64,000 nucleotides of DNA from Pseudomonas poae. Its GTDB lineage: Bacteria; Pseudomonadota; Gammaproteobacteria; Pseudomonadales; Pseudomonadaceae. The notes below the pieces were generated by a model. It worked only from the letters and a program-made list of their open reading frames with translations. It made no database searches and was not told the origin of the DNA. The position numbers and the translations under genes were made by a program. Every line of letters begins with the position of its first letter. Position 1 is the first letter of the stretch. The DNA is taken from the NCBI GenBank assembly GCA_028869255.1, contig CP110972.1:3663001-3727000 (forward strand). The letters are read 5' to 3'. Shown piece by piece: positions 55,659 to 64,000 of the stretch.

Positions 55659-56477
55659 TCAGCGTATCAGATGCAGGTGCAGACCTTTGGTTTCAGTGGC
55701 GCCGGTTTCCATGCGTGCGGCGCGTACGCCCTTGTCGATCAGGGCCAGGCGCCAGGCCTCGGCATTCGGGCCGGTCAAACTGACGCGCAACGTGGCGTCG
55801 AGGTTCAACCCACGGGAGATCAAGGTCAGCCAGGTGTCGTCAGGCTCGCCGCCGAGCGCCGGGAAATCCAGCTCGCCGGTGCTTTTCAGCTCGCGCAACA
55901 GCGTGGCCGAGGTGGGCAGCAGGTCGCCCAGCGGCGCGTTGGCGTCCAGTTGCTCTACGTGCAGATAGGCGCGGCGGTTGCCCCGGGTGATGCCGTACAA
56001 CGCCACCAGGGAGTTAGCCTGCGGGGCGGCCAGACGCAGGAGCAGGTATTCCTGCTGGCCATCGGCCCCCACCAGCTTGGCGTTACCGAACACTTCATTG
56101 GCCCACAGGCTGCTTTCGCCGCAATCACGGGCCTGGCACCAGAACAACAGTTGCGCGCCCTGGGCCTGCAACGCTTCACGCGTGGAAGTAAACGCTGCGC
56201 TGGAGGTGTGTTCGGCGGGCAGCTCGTAGGTGATTGCCGTGGTTTGGCCGCGTGCGGTGGCCTGGCCTTCGTAGCGCAGCTGGCCGCTGATCTTGCGGAT
56301 CGCGCCCATGGGGTAGATGCGTTCTTTTTCTTCAGCGGGGCGGTAATCGACGATTTGTGAGTCGACCTGACGGGCTACGGTGGGCAGGTCCTGGCTGCCC
56401 GGCACGTCGGCGGCGAATACCAGGGGGCTGAAACAGCACAGCCCGAGGGCACGGATACATCCTTTACGTAGGCTCAT
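55659..56477 (-). CDS. Exported DUF4892-family protein
   Basis: A 272-residue periplasmic protein of unknown function (DUF4892). ATG 56477 starts a signal peptide MSLRKGCIRALGLCCFSPLV ending near FAAD; the longer frame upstream is not plausible. The domain includes RQVDSQIVDYRPAEEKERIY, the QLLFWCQARDCGESSLWANEVFG stretch with two cysteines that could pair, and a C-terminal OmpA-like appearance. It is downstream of the alpha/beta hydrolase cluster and probably part of it by its spacing of about 100 bases. Confidence 0.83.
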   Translation of the reverse strand: MSLRKGCIRALGLCCFSPLVFAADVPGSQDLPTVARQVDSQIVDYRPAEEKERIYPMGAIRKISGQLRYEGQATARGQTTAITYELPAEHTSSAAFTSTREALQAQGAQLLFWCQARDCGESSLWANEVFGNAKLVGADGQQEYLLLRLAAPQANSLVALYGITRGNRRAYLHVEQLDANAPLGDLLPTSATLLRELKSTGELDFPALGGEPDDTWLTLISRGLNLDATLRVSLTGPNAEAWRLALIDKGVRAARMETGATETKGLHLHLIR

Positions 56478-56578
56478 CGGATGATTGAGCCCTGGCCATC
56501 GGAGCGCACAGCGGTGTTGAGATGGTTCATGGTTGACTCCTTTCAATCCGCCCAGCCTCGGCAGTTGACCCCGCCAAG

Positions 56579-57433
56579 TCAAGGCGTGGAGAAAAACCGA
56601 TTGAAACAGTCTGCAACAAGAGCTGCGCCGGGCTCATCATTAAGGTGTAAATGATGGCCTCCTGGCAGCGTGGTGACGGCAAAAGGTAGCTGAGAAAGCA
56701 ATTCGGGATGTTTCGCCAGCATGCCGTCGGCGGCAACCACCAGCTGTGCAGGGCACCCTACACGTCGCACGAAGGCCATGGCTTGTTCGTCTGTAAGACG
56801 CATCGGCGAGGCCAGGGTCAGGCGACTGTCCGTGCGCCAGGTGTACCCACCCGGCACCGGCATCAAACCGCGCTGGGCCAGCAGTTCGGCGGCTTCGCGA
56901 CTCACCGCCACCACGCCTTTCATTCGCGCCTCGACCGCTCGATCCAGAGTGCTGTAGACCGGCTTGCGCTTGTGCTGCAGGCTCAATTGCGCCTGCAAGG
57001 CCATGCCCAGCCGCTCGGCGGCGTTCTCACCGCTGGCGGTCGGCGGTATCACCCCGTCGATCAAACCCAGGTGCGTGACCCGTTCCGGCAAGGCACCGGC
57101 CAGCACCAGCGAGACAATGGCGCCCAGCGAATGGCCAAGTAATGCAAAACGTTTCCAGCCCAGCTGTTCGGCGACTTGCAGCACATCAAAAACATAATCC
57201 CACAAGGCATAACCCGCGCCTGCGGGACGATGCGCCGAATGCCCATGCCCCGCCATGTCCAGGGCCACGATGCGCAAGCCGCTCAGCTTGGGTGCCAGCC
57301 GCGCAAAGCTGTTGGCATTGTCCAGCCAGCCATGCAGGGCGATCACCGGCAAGCCGTGTTCAGGGCCGAACAGATGGGCGGCCAATTCGATGTGCGGCAG
57401 GCTCAGGCGCACTTCTTCGACAGGTGTGCTCAT
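56579..57433 (-). CDS. Alpha/beta hydrolase, second of an overlapping pair
   Basis: A 284-residue alpha/beta hydrolase. ATG 57433 overlaps the upstream hydrolase stop in ATGA, two codons after a possible earlier start. HGWLDNANSF is the oxyanion region, GHSLGAIVSLVLAG has the nucleophile Ser, and the final histidine is in LPGGHHLHLNDEP. The catalytic acid is probably in VVAADGMLAKHP. It is probably an esterase or lipase-like enzyme related to serine hydrolase-like PA1622. Substrate unknown. Confidence 0.9.
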   Translation of the reverse strand: MSTPVEEVRLSLPHIELAAHLFGPEHGLPVIALHGWLDNANSFARLAPKLSGLRIVALDMAGHGHSAHRPAGAGYALWDYVFDVLQVAEQLGWKRFALLGHSLGAIVSLVLAGALPERVTHLGLIDGVIPPTASGENAAERLGMALQAQLSLQHKRKPVYSTLDRAVEARMKGVVAVSREAAELLAQRGLMPVPGGYTWRTDSRLTLASPMRLTDEQAMAFVRRVGCPAQLVVAADGMLAKHPELLSQLPFAVTTLPGGHHLHLNDEPGAALVADCFNRFFSTP

Positions 57434-58233
57434 GCGCAACTCTGCTCACGGGCTTGCCAGCGGGAAAACAGGGTCTTGATCAAGGTCGCGGTGTCCTGCG
57501 GGCGTTCAAGGGGGAACATATGGCCGCCGGGCATGGTGAGCATTTCGCCCATGGGCAGGCGCCCGACGCCGCTGGCGTGGTGACGCATCACCACCCGGCT
57601 TTGCCGACCGCGCACCACCGCCAGCGGCACTTTCAATTGGCGCACCTGGCCGGGGCTGGTGTGTGGCACGCCCCGGTAGATGCTGATTTCGGTGGCCGGA
57701 TCAAAGCGCAGGCGCAGGCGATCGCCCACCTGGTGCAGGCCATGTTGCAGGTAGGCATCGAAGCATTCCGGGTCGAACCCGCGAAACAGTGTCTTGCCGG
57801 CAAAGTAGCTGCGTGCGGCCTCCAGGTCGCTGAACTCTTCACGCCGGCCCAGGGTGCGCCCGGCCGGAGTCAGCCGGTCGATAAAACCAAAGCGCTTGGC
57901 GGCGCGGATCACCCAGCGGTCGGCACGGGTCAGCACCGGCGAGTCGAGCATCACCACCCCGCGATACAGCTGCGGGCAACGCATGGCCGCGTGCAGGTGC
58001 AGCACGCCCCCCAGGGAGTGCCCCACGCCCCACACCGGCTCCGGTTGCAGCTGCAGATGGTGGATCAGTTCGTCCACCAGGTTCTGCCAGTTATCGTCCA
58101 CCGGAAACCTGGAGTCGTGACCGTGCTGCGGCAAGTGAGCTACTGCGTATTCCGGGGCCAGGGCGGCAAACAGCTTGCCGTAGGTGGCCGACGGGAACCC
58201 ATTGGCGTGGGCAAAAAACACCTGCTGCGACAT
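57430..58233 (-). CDS. Alpha/beta hydrolase, first of an overlapping pair
   Basis: A 267-residue alpha/beta hydrolase. ATG 58233 with AAGATGG before it starts MSQQVFFAHANGFPSATYGK; a longer open frame lacks support. The nucleophile elbow is GVGHSLGGVLHLHAA and the end histidine is in MPGGHMFPLERP. Its stop overlaps the next hydrolase start. Neighbours are a thioesterase, an acyl-CoA ligase and a second hydrolase, so a role with acyl chains is likely but not proven. Confidence 0.9.
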   Translation of the reverse strand: MSQQVFFAHANGFPSATYGKLFAALAPEYAVAHLPQHGHDSRFPVDDNWQNLVDELIHHLQLQPEPVWGVGHSLGGVLHLHAAMRCPQLYRGVVMLDSPVLTRADRWVIRAAKRFGFIDRLTPAGRTLGRREEFSDLEAARSYFAGKTLFRGFDPECFDAYLQHGLHQVGDRLRLRFDPATEISIYRGVPHTSPGQVRQLKVPLAVVRGRQSRVVMRHHASGVGRLPMGEMLTMPGGHMFPLERPQDTATLIKTLFSRWQAREQSCA

Positions 58234-58330
58234 ACCGGTTCCATCTTCAAAAACAGAGATTGATTGTCGCCAGCCGCAAGGCCCACAGCAATGACCGTAA
58301 CCGCCAGGAATGATGACACTCACGCCACAT

Positions 58331-58774
58331 CTATCGTACCGGCGGGTTCTCGCCCAGCGGCACCACGGCCATGGTCAGGCGCGAGACGCAATTGGCCTTG
58401 CCGTCGTCGCTGGTCAGGCGAATGTCCCAGACCTGGGTGGTGCGGCCGATATGGATCGCCTTGGCCACCGCCGTCACCCGCCCGCTGCGCACACCGCGCA
58501 GGTGGTTGGCATTCACCTCCAGGCCCACGCAATAGAACTTGCTCGCGTCGATGCACAGGTAGGCGGCCATGGAGCCGACGCTCTCGGCCAATACCACCGA
58601 CGCGCCACCATGCAACAGGCCGAAGGGCTGATGGGTGCGGTGGTCGACCACCATGCTGGCGGTCAGGGAGTCGTCGTCAAAACGTTCAAAGCGGATATCC
58701 AGCAGCTCACCGATGGTGTTTTTCTGGGCCGCGTTGAGTTGCTCGATATTCGGTTGGGTACGCCACAGGCTCAT
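58331..58774 (-). CDS. Hotdog-fold thioesterase (PaaI/YdiI-like)
   Basis: A 147-residue thioesterase of the PaaI/EntH class. ATG 58774 has AAGGAC eight bases upstream. Active-site part HQPFGLLHGGASVVLAESVGS contains the Gly-rich loop and the acid; EVNANHLRGVRSGRVTAVAK and TTQVWDIRLTSDDGKANCVS complete the fold. It cleaves acyl-CoA or aroyl-CoA esters. It sits directly downstream of an acyl-CoA ligase gene on the same strand, so the two may share the same acyl pool. Confidence 0.92.
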   Translation of the reverse strand: MSLWRTQPNIEQLNAAQKNTIGELLDIRFERFDDDSLTASMVVDHRTHQPFGLLHGGASVVLAESVGSMAAYLCIDASKFYCVGLEVNANHLRGVRSGRVTAVAKAIHIGRTTQVWDIRLTSDDGKANCVSRLTMAVVPLGENPPVR

Positions 58775-58805
58775 GCGAATTGTCCTTATTGGTTTTATTA
58801 CGACC

Positions 58806-60455
58806 CTAATCCTGCCACACAATCGCCTCGCTGCGCTCGCTCCAGGCCTGAAACTGCGCGCCGTAAGTCGACTCGATCACATTGCGCTTGATCTTCAAGG
58901 TCGGCGTCAGAAAGCCGTTCTCCACCGCCCAGTTGTCCTTGACCACCACCAACTGCCGCAGCCGCTCATGTTTATCCAGCGCCGCGTTGACCTGCTCCAG
59001 CCAAGGTTCAAGGCTGGCGTGCAGCGCCTTTCGGTCCTGGCTGCCCGCCGACAACACGCACAAGCCCATGGGCGCTATCAGCCCGTCGCCCACCACACAT
59101 ACCTGCTCGATGCGTGCATGCTCGGCCAGGCGGTTCTCAATCGGCGCCGGGGCCACGTACTTGCCTTTGCTGGTCTTGAAGATTTCCTTGAGCCGCCCGG
59201 TCAGGCGCAGGCGGCCGTCGGCGTCCTGCTCGCCCTTGTCACCGGTGCGCAGAAAGCCATCGGCGGTGAGGGTTTCAGCGGTTTTATCCGGGTCCTTGAA
59301 ATAGCCGAGCATGGTCGCACCACTGCGCACCTGTACTTCGCCCGAGGGGTCGAGACGCACCTCCACCCCGGGGCATGGCAGGCCGATCCAGCCGAGGGTC
59401 TGCTGGCCGGGGCGGCACACATGGGAGTAACCGCAGCTCTCGGTCATGCCATACACCTCAAGCACATCCAGGCCCAGGCGCTGGTACCAGCGCAACAGGG
59501 CCTGCGGCACGGGCGCCGCACCGGAGAGGGCAATGCGCAACGCATCCAGGCCCAGCCCGGCCAGCACCTTGCGGCCTACACGCGTGCCGATAAAGGGCAG
59601 GCGCAGCAGGGTGTCCAGGCGCTTCTCCGGGATCTTGGCGTAGACCCCCAACTGGAATTTGGTCCAGATGCGCGGCACACCGAACAGCGCGGTCGGCCGA
59701 GCCCGGCGCAGGTCGGTCAGAAAAGTATCGAGGCTCTCGGCGAAAAATACGGTTTGCCCGGTGTAAATCGCGGCCATCTCGACAAACATCCGCTCGGCCA
59801 CATGGCACAGCGGCAGGTAGGACAACAGCCGGTCGCCCTCCCCCAGGCCGAACAATTCGGTGCCCCGCGTGGCCGCAAACCCCAGCGCGCCGAAGCTGTG
59901 CATCACGCCTTTGGGCAGGCCGGTGGTGCCGGAGGTGTAGATAATGGTGGCCAGGTCGGACGCGGCAGGCTGCGGGTCATCTTCGATCGGCGGCCCGGCT
60001 TGCAGGTCGGCCCAGCGGTAATCGAACGCGCCGGTGGGGCACAGCGGCAGGCTGATGGTCGGCACGCCCACCGGTACGCCGGGGGCCATGGCCCGCCAGT
60101 CATCGAGCTTGCCGATAAACACCAGCGCCGCCTCGGAATGGGTCAGCACATGGGCGACGGAATCGGCGGTGAGGTTGGGGTACAGCGGCACCGACACATG
60201 CCCGGCCATCCAGATCGCCAGGTCGGCGATGATCCAGTGCGCGCAATTTTTCGAGATCAGCGCAATGTGCGAGCCGGGCGGCAGTTGCCGGGCGCGCAGC
60301 CAGTGCGCGGCGCAACGGGCCTGGTGGCCGACTTCGCCCCAGGACAGGGTCTGCACCTCTGCCCCGCCAACGGGCTGCACCAGAAAGGCTTTGCGCGGGT
60401 GCCGCGCTTCACGTTCGAAGAAGACCTGCAACGGCAAACGAAAAGCGACGGGCAT
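58806..60455 (-). CDS. AMP-dependent acyl-CoA synthetase
   Basis: A 549-residue acyl-activating enzyme. ATG 60455 has AAAGGAG nine bases upstream. The ATP-binding loop is YTSGTTGLPKGVMHS, the adenylate-binding parts are LEVYGMTESCGYSHV and LRTGDKGEQD, and the final lysine domain contains TSKGKYVAPAPIENRL. The protein resembles long-chain fatty-acid-CoA ligases of the ACSBG/FadD15 type (residues TLKIKRNVIE at the end). Likely loads long or medium acyl chains onto CoA at the membrane. The chain-length preference is not known. Confidence 0.93.
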   Translation of the reverse strand: MPVAFRLPLQVFFEREARHPRKAFLVQPVGGAEVQTLSWGEVGHQARCAAHWLRARQLPPGSHIALISKNCAHWIIADLAIWMAGHVSVPLYPNLTADSVAHVLTHSEAALVFIGKLDDWRAMAPGVPVGVPTISLPLCPTGAFDYRWADLQAGPPIEDDPQPAASDLATIIYTSGTTGLPKGVMHSFGALGFAATRGTELFGLGEGDRLLSYLPLCHVAERMFVEMAAIYTGQTVFFAESLDTFLTDLRRARPTALFGVPRIWTKFQLGVYAKIPEKRLDTLLRLPFIGTRVGRKVLAGLGLDALRIALSGAAPVPQALLRWYQRLGLDVLEVYGMTESCGYSHVCRPGQQTLGWIGLPCPGVEVRLDPSGEVQVRSGATMLGYFKDPDKTAETLTADGFLRTGDKGEQDADGRLRLTGRLKEIFKTSKGKYVAPAPIENRLAEHARIEQVCVVGDGLIAPMGLCVLSAGSQDRKALHASLEPWLEQVNAALDKHERLRQLVVVKDNWAVENGFLTPTLKIKRNVIESTYGAQFQAWSERSEAIVWQD

Positions 60456-60540
60456 GGGACGCGCTCCTTTGTGGTCCGATGATAGCCAACCAAGCACTTG
60501 CTCGGTTGACTATATAGCACACACAAAGCCGCGATAAAGC

Positions 60541-60990
60541 CTACGGATTCTTCACACTGACCAGGCTCATCAGCCCCGCCAGCGGGAAGTCGCCTTCCAA
60601 TTCCGCCAGGCTGGCGGTGTACATCGGTTGCGGTTGGCGCTGATGGCCGTGCTGCAGGAAGCTGATCAGGCTGCCCACCAGCGGCTGATGGCTGACCAGC
60701 AGCACGTTGTCATCGGTGTCGAGTTTTTCCAGCACCTGCAGCGGGTTACCCTCCGGTGTCAGCCACGGCACCGTGCGGATTTGCGCTTCAAAACCCAACG
60801 CCTCGCGTACCAGCTCTGCGGTCTGCTGCGCCCGTACATAGGGGCTGGCGAGGATCGCGCTGAGCGGCTGGCCGATCAGGTGCGCCGCGCTGCGCAACAC
60901 TTCGGCGCGGCCGTGCTCGGTGAGGTTGCGTTCGGCGTCGGTGCGGGCATGCCCTTGTGCCTCACCGTGGCGCAAGATCCACAGTTTCAC
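60541..60990 (-). CDS. sixA: Phosphohistidine phosphatase SixA
   Basis: A 149-residue histidine-phosphatase-family enzyme that dephosphorylates HPt-type phosphohistidine. The catalytic RHG is at residues 7-9 in LWILRHGEAQGH, and the second histidine is in NVLLVSHQPLVGS. Short length without a cap is normal for SixA. The start overlaps the stop of the DUF4389 gene by four bases. The link to a phosphorelay in this region is not shown. Confidence 0.93.
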   Translation of the reverse strand: MKLWILRHGEAQGHARTDAERNLTEHGRAEVLRSAAHLIGQPLSAILASPYVRAQQTAELVREALGFEAQIRTVPWLTPEGNPLQVLEKLDTDDNVLLVSHQPLVGSLISFLQHGHQRQPQPMYTASLAELEGDFPLAGLMSLVSVKNP

Positions 60991-61334
60991 AGCTTCGGCT
61001 CCTCATCACGCGCCGGGTGCGGTGCCGGTGGCACGCTGTGGGGCGCCTCGCCCTCGGGGGCACGCGGGGTAGGCCAATCGGCGAACGGCCAGGGCTTCTG
61101 CTCGGTATGGAAGCTGCCGAAACGCCCGATCTGCGCGAGGAACTGGCTGAGGCTGTCGCCAAAGTTCATCAGGCCCAGGTTCGGCGCGCCGTAGACCAGG
61201 CGGTAGATCAACTGCACCACCACCAGCGCGCCGAGCAGGAACTGCGCCACCTGCCACACCAGGGCAAACACCAGCATCCACAGGATACGCAGGAGGATGG
61301 ACTCGTACTTGGGGGCTGCTTTCGGATCATTCAT
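60987..61334 (-). CDS. DUF4389 membrane protein
   Basis: A 115-residue inner-membrane protein. ATG 61334 has GAGG eight bases upstream. Residues ~12-50 form the long hydrophobic core (ILLRILWMLVFALVWQVAQF), with LGALVVVQLIYRLVYG after it, and the tail is Pro/Glu-rich. Conserved family of unknown function. It is coupled to sixA by a four-base overlap, and gpsA begins just upstream. Topology: two helices, both termini likely cytoplasmic. Confidence 0.88.
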   Translation of the reverse strand: MNDPKAAPKYESILLRILWMLVFALVWQVAQFLLGALVVVQLIYRLVYGAPNLGLMNFGDSLSQFLAQIGRFGSFHTEQKPWPFADWPTPRAPEGEAPHSVPPAPHPARDEEPKL

Positions 61335-61344
61335 GGCGCGTTCC

Positions 61345-62369
61345 TCAGTTGAAACCACTGGTGGAAATAAAGTCGACATCGGTTTTCGGCTCGGCCCGCA
61401 TCAGCAGTTCGATCACCTGGTTCAAGGTGCGCCCTTCAAACAGGATCGCGTGCAGCCCGGCGACCAACGGCATATACACGCCCGCTTCCTGGGCCTTGGC
61501 CTTGAGCACCTTGAGGGTGTTGACGCCCTCCGCCACTTCACCCAGGCGCGTCACTGCGTCTTCCAGGCTCAAGCCCTGGCCCAGGGCGAACCCCACTTGG
61601 TAGTTGCGGCTTTTGGGCGACGAGCAGGTGACGATCAAGTCACCCACGCCCGCCAGGCCGAGGAAGGTCATCGGGTTGGCACCTGGTTCACCGCAAAGCG
61701 GGTCATTTCCGCCAAGGCACGGGTGATCAGCATGCTCTTGGTGTTTTCGCCCATGCCCAGCGCCACCGCCATGCCGGCGATGATCGCGTAAACGTTTTTC
61801 AGCGCCCCGCCCAACTCGACGCCAAAGCGGTCGCTGCTGGCGTACACGCGGAAGGTACGGCCATGCAGCACCGCCTGCACGCGCTCGCAGAGTTCTTCGT
61901 CTTCACTGGCGACCACGGTGGCGGTCAGCGCGTGCTCGGCCACTTCCCGCGCCAGGTTCGGCCCGGACAGCACACCAATACGCGCCTGGGGGGCGATTTC
62001 TTCGAGGATCTCGCTCATCAGCTTGAAGGTCTGCGCCTCGATACCTTTGGTCAGGCTGACCAGCAGCTTGCCCGCCAGCCGCTCGGCGTGCGGCGCCAGC
62101 ACCGAGCGCAAGGCACTGGACGGCAGTGCGACGAAGCACAGGTCGCAGTCGGTCAGGGTGGCCAACAGGTCGGTCACCGGCTCGACCGCCGGATGAATCT
62201 TGATGCCTTTGAGGTAACGCGGATTTTCCCGGTGCACCCGAATGGCCTCGGCCTGCTCGGGGTCACGCATCCACTGACGCACCGAGTGGCCGTTCTCGGC
62301 CAGCAGGTTAGCCACGGCGGTACCAAAACTTCCGCCTCCCAGGACCGCAATAGGGCGCTGTTCAGTCAT
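61345..62369 (-). CDS. gpsA: NAD(P)-dependent glycerol-3-phosphate dehydrogenase, with apparent frameshift
   Basis: The enzyme makes sn-glycerol-3-phosphate from dihydroxyacetone phosphate for phospholipid synthesis. ATG 62369 starts [19 protein letters not shown], the cofactor loop. The N-terminal part reads to TRFAVN, then the frame ends at QVPTR; the rest continues as [20 protein letters not shown] in the next frame to 61345. Adding one base (CC read as CCC at 61682-61683) joins them as [13 protein letters not shown] and gives a normal 341-residue GpsA. All motifs are present, so the gene is probably intact in the real genome. Confidence 0.88.
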
Positions 62370-62564
62370 ATGCAATCCGTTAATCCATACCAGTGGCGAT
62401 GGCCGCATTATACGGAGCGACCCGCTTGCGGCCAGCCCCCGTGTCAATTCGCACGCTTGTCGGAAAGTGCCATGGGTGTATGAAGTAATTGCAGGGCTGC
62501 CGACTGGCAAATTGCCTCACCTCAGTTAACATGGGCGGCTATCCGTAATTATCAAGGCCGAGCC

Positions 62565-64000
62565 GTGTATTTGGGCCCTCCTCCTCGTTCATCTCTGTTG
62601 CTGATGCTGTTGTTCGGTACGCCTGTGCTGGCCGACGACTTGTTCCTCGACAACCAGCCGCTGCCGCAGGTATTGACCGCCACGCGCCTCAAGCAATCGG
62701 CCGCCGCCGTGCCCGGCAGCATGACCGTGATCGACAGCGAGCTGATCAAGGCCAGCGGCGCCCGCGACATCAGCGAACTGCTGCGCCTGGTGCCGGGCAT
62801 GATGGTCGGCTACACCACCGGCAACCAAGCGGCGGTGAACTACCACGGCACCAGCGCCAGTGATGCGCGGCGCATGCAGGTGCTGATCGACGGCCGCTCG
62901 GTGTACCGCGCGGGCCTGGCCACCGTGGACTGGAGCGACATTCCGGTCGCCATGGAAGATATCGAGCGCATCGAGGTGTTCCGTGGCCCCAACACCGTCA
63001 GCTACGGTGCCAATGCACTGATGGCGGTGGTTAACATTCTTACGCGCTCGCCGGCCAACAGCCACGGCTCACGGGTAAAAGTGGTGCGTGGCGAACGCGG
63101 GATCAATGACTTTTATGCCAGCCAGGGCGTGGGCTGGGAAACCGGCGATTTGCGCTTGTCGCTGTCCGGGCAACAGGATGATGGCTTCGACAGCGATGCC
63201 GCCGGCGCCGACCGCCGTGACAGCCGGCGCCTCAGCCGCTTCAGCCTGGCGGTCAGCCAGACATTGAACGCGCAGCAGAGCCTCGACTGGCAGTTTGACG
63301 CCAAGGAAGGCACCAACCAGCGTCCTTACACCTACACCCCGGTATTCGCCGGGATTACCGAAGGCGGCGATAATTCCGATGTCACGGCCAAGGACTACGC
63401 CGGCTCCCTGCGTTGGAATTTCGACTTCAACCCTGACCACAGCCTGTATATCCAGGGCTCGGCCCAACAATGGGACCGCCAGCAAATCTGGAAAGCCTGC
63501 GATGCCAAGGTCTCGTTCAGCCCCGAGCTGACCCAGTTGTGGCAGATAAACCCCAATTACGCCGAACAACTGGCCCGGCATATGGACACCTACAGCCAGG
63601 GCAGCGCTCCACCCGGCAGCGCCGCCGAGCAAGCGTTGGCCAACCAGGTGTTGAACCAGTGGCGCAACGGTGCCAACCAGAGTGTGTGCGGCGACATCGA
63701 CCAGAGCACCCGCGAAAGCCGCTACGACCTGGAGATTCAGGACACCCTCAGCCTGTCCGACAGCCTGCGCCTGGTCAGCGGCATGAACTACCGCTACGAC
63801 CGCGCCGACTCCGACACCTACTTCAACGGCACCCTGGACGACACCACCTGGCGCCTGTTCGGCCAGATGGAATGGCGCGCCAGCGAACACTGGCTGCTGC
63901 AAGGCGGCGCCATGTACGAAGACACGCACCTGAGCGGCAACTCGTTGACGCCACGGGTAGCGGTCAACTACCTGATCAACCCGCGCCACGGCCTGCGTGC
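62565..64000 (+). CDS. TonB-dependent receptor (3' end outside window)
   Basis: An outer-membrane receptor of which 478 residues are visible. GTG 62565 has AAGG seven bases upstream. The signal peptide contains LLLMLLFGTPVLADD, and the plug includes VLTATRLKQSAAAVPGSMTV, LIDGRSVYRAGLATVDWSDI and the conserved IERIEVFRGPNTVSYGANAL. The barrel begins near residue 160. Extracellular parts carry two cysteines (ACDAK and SVCGD), a possible disulfide. Ligand unknown. It has no TonB or ExbBD genes next to it in view, unlike the receptor at 36017. Confidence 0.92.
   Translation, partial: MYLGPPPRSSLLLMLLFGTPVLADDLFLDNQPLPQVLTATRLKQSAAAVPGSMTVIDSELIKASGARDISELLRLVPGMMVGYTTGNQAAVNYHGTSASDARRMQVLIDGRSVYRAGLATVDWSDIPVAMEDIERIEVFRGPNTVSYGANALMAVVNILTRSPANSHGSRVKVVRGERGINDFYASQGVGWETGDLRLSLSGQQDDGFDSDAAGADRRDSRRLSRFSLAVSQTLNAQQSLDWQFDAKEGTNQRPYTYTPVFAGITEGGDNSDVTAKDYAGSLRWNFDFNPDHSLYIQGSAQQWDRQQIWKACDAKVSFSPELTQLWQINPNYAEQLARHMDTYSQGSAPPGSAAEQALANQVLNQWRNGANQSVCGDIDQSTRESRYDLEIQDTLSLSDSLRLVSGMNYRYDRADSDTYFNGTLDDTTWRLFGQMEWRASEHWLLQGGAMYEDTHLSGNSLTPRVAVNYLINPRHGLR

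Noticed and set aside
58635..60482. A 615-codon frame antisense to the acyl-CoA synthetase
   Set aside because: Shadow of a well supported gene in G+C-rich DNA.

Overview
The window is a 64 kb piece of chromosome from a Pseudomonas, most likely of the P. fluorescens group. The reasons are the high G+C content, the long run of genes in the same order as P. aeruginosa PA3252-PA3263 as I recall it (ABC transporter, HAD hydrolase, quinone oxidoreductase, prc/algO, EAL-CBS-GGDEF protein, FKBP isomerase, rdgC), and many REP-type hairpins whose arms begin GTGGGAGC and run into GGCTTGC, which are typical of P. fluorescens-group genomes. Both end genes are cut by the window: the first permease lacks its start and the last TonB receptor lacks its end. 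No phage, plasmid backbone or CRISPR array is seen.

Layout. 1-3.3 kb: ABC importer (two permeases, ATPase) with a HAD phosphatase. 3.4-10.9 kb: quinone oxidoreductase, periplasmic protease prc, a c-di-GMP protein, a small HTH pair, a YkvA-like protein and an FKBP lipoprotein. 11.1-14.1 kb: a membrane-anchored RoxA-like dihaem cytochrome overlapping a catalase-like protein. 14.5-15.0 kb: two near-identical tRNA-Val/tRNA-Asp units. 15.2-17.5 kb: rdgC, then an A+T-richer insertion with an acetyltransferase and IS21-like end repeats. 17.6-19 kb: a BASS transporter and sugE behind a guanidine-II riboswitch. 19-26.7 kb: lysophospholipid transporter-acyltransferase fusion, TDT and MFS transporters, a TetR regulator, an ABC-2 exporter and a GST. 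26.8-34.7 kb: transglutaminase-like protein, fadE with a small partner gene, LysR, AlaX, PhoD and a GNAT. 34.9-42.1 kb: a dedicated TonB system (ExbD, TonB, receptor, ExbB) followed by a secreted phospholipase D-like protein and an M20 peptidase. 42.1-50.5 kb: gltS, two tRNA-Glu/tRNA-Gly units, a membrane-anchored unknown, a hydrolase, a chemoreceptor, a MocR regulator and an SDR. 50.7-54.5 kb: an MDR reductase, pyrF and an EnvZ/OmpR-type two-component system. 54.5-62.4 kb: one mostly minus-strand block with an AI-2E-type permease, DUF4892 protein, two hydrolases, thioesterase, acyl-CoA ligase, sixA, DUF4389 protein and gpsA. It ends in a truncated TonB-dependent receptor.

The most interesting items are the self-contained TonB/PLD/M20 locus, the two-hairpin guanidine riboswitch upstream of sugE, a perfect inverted pair of DnaA-box sequences, and a foreign patch that seems to have cut a REP element. 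Three genes (a TetR regulator, the small gene after fadE, and gpsA) each read correctly across two frames if a single base is restored. Two of these sit in obvious G runs, and gpsA is normally needed for growth, so sequence error is the leading explanation for all three.
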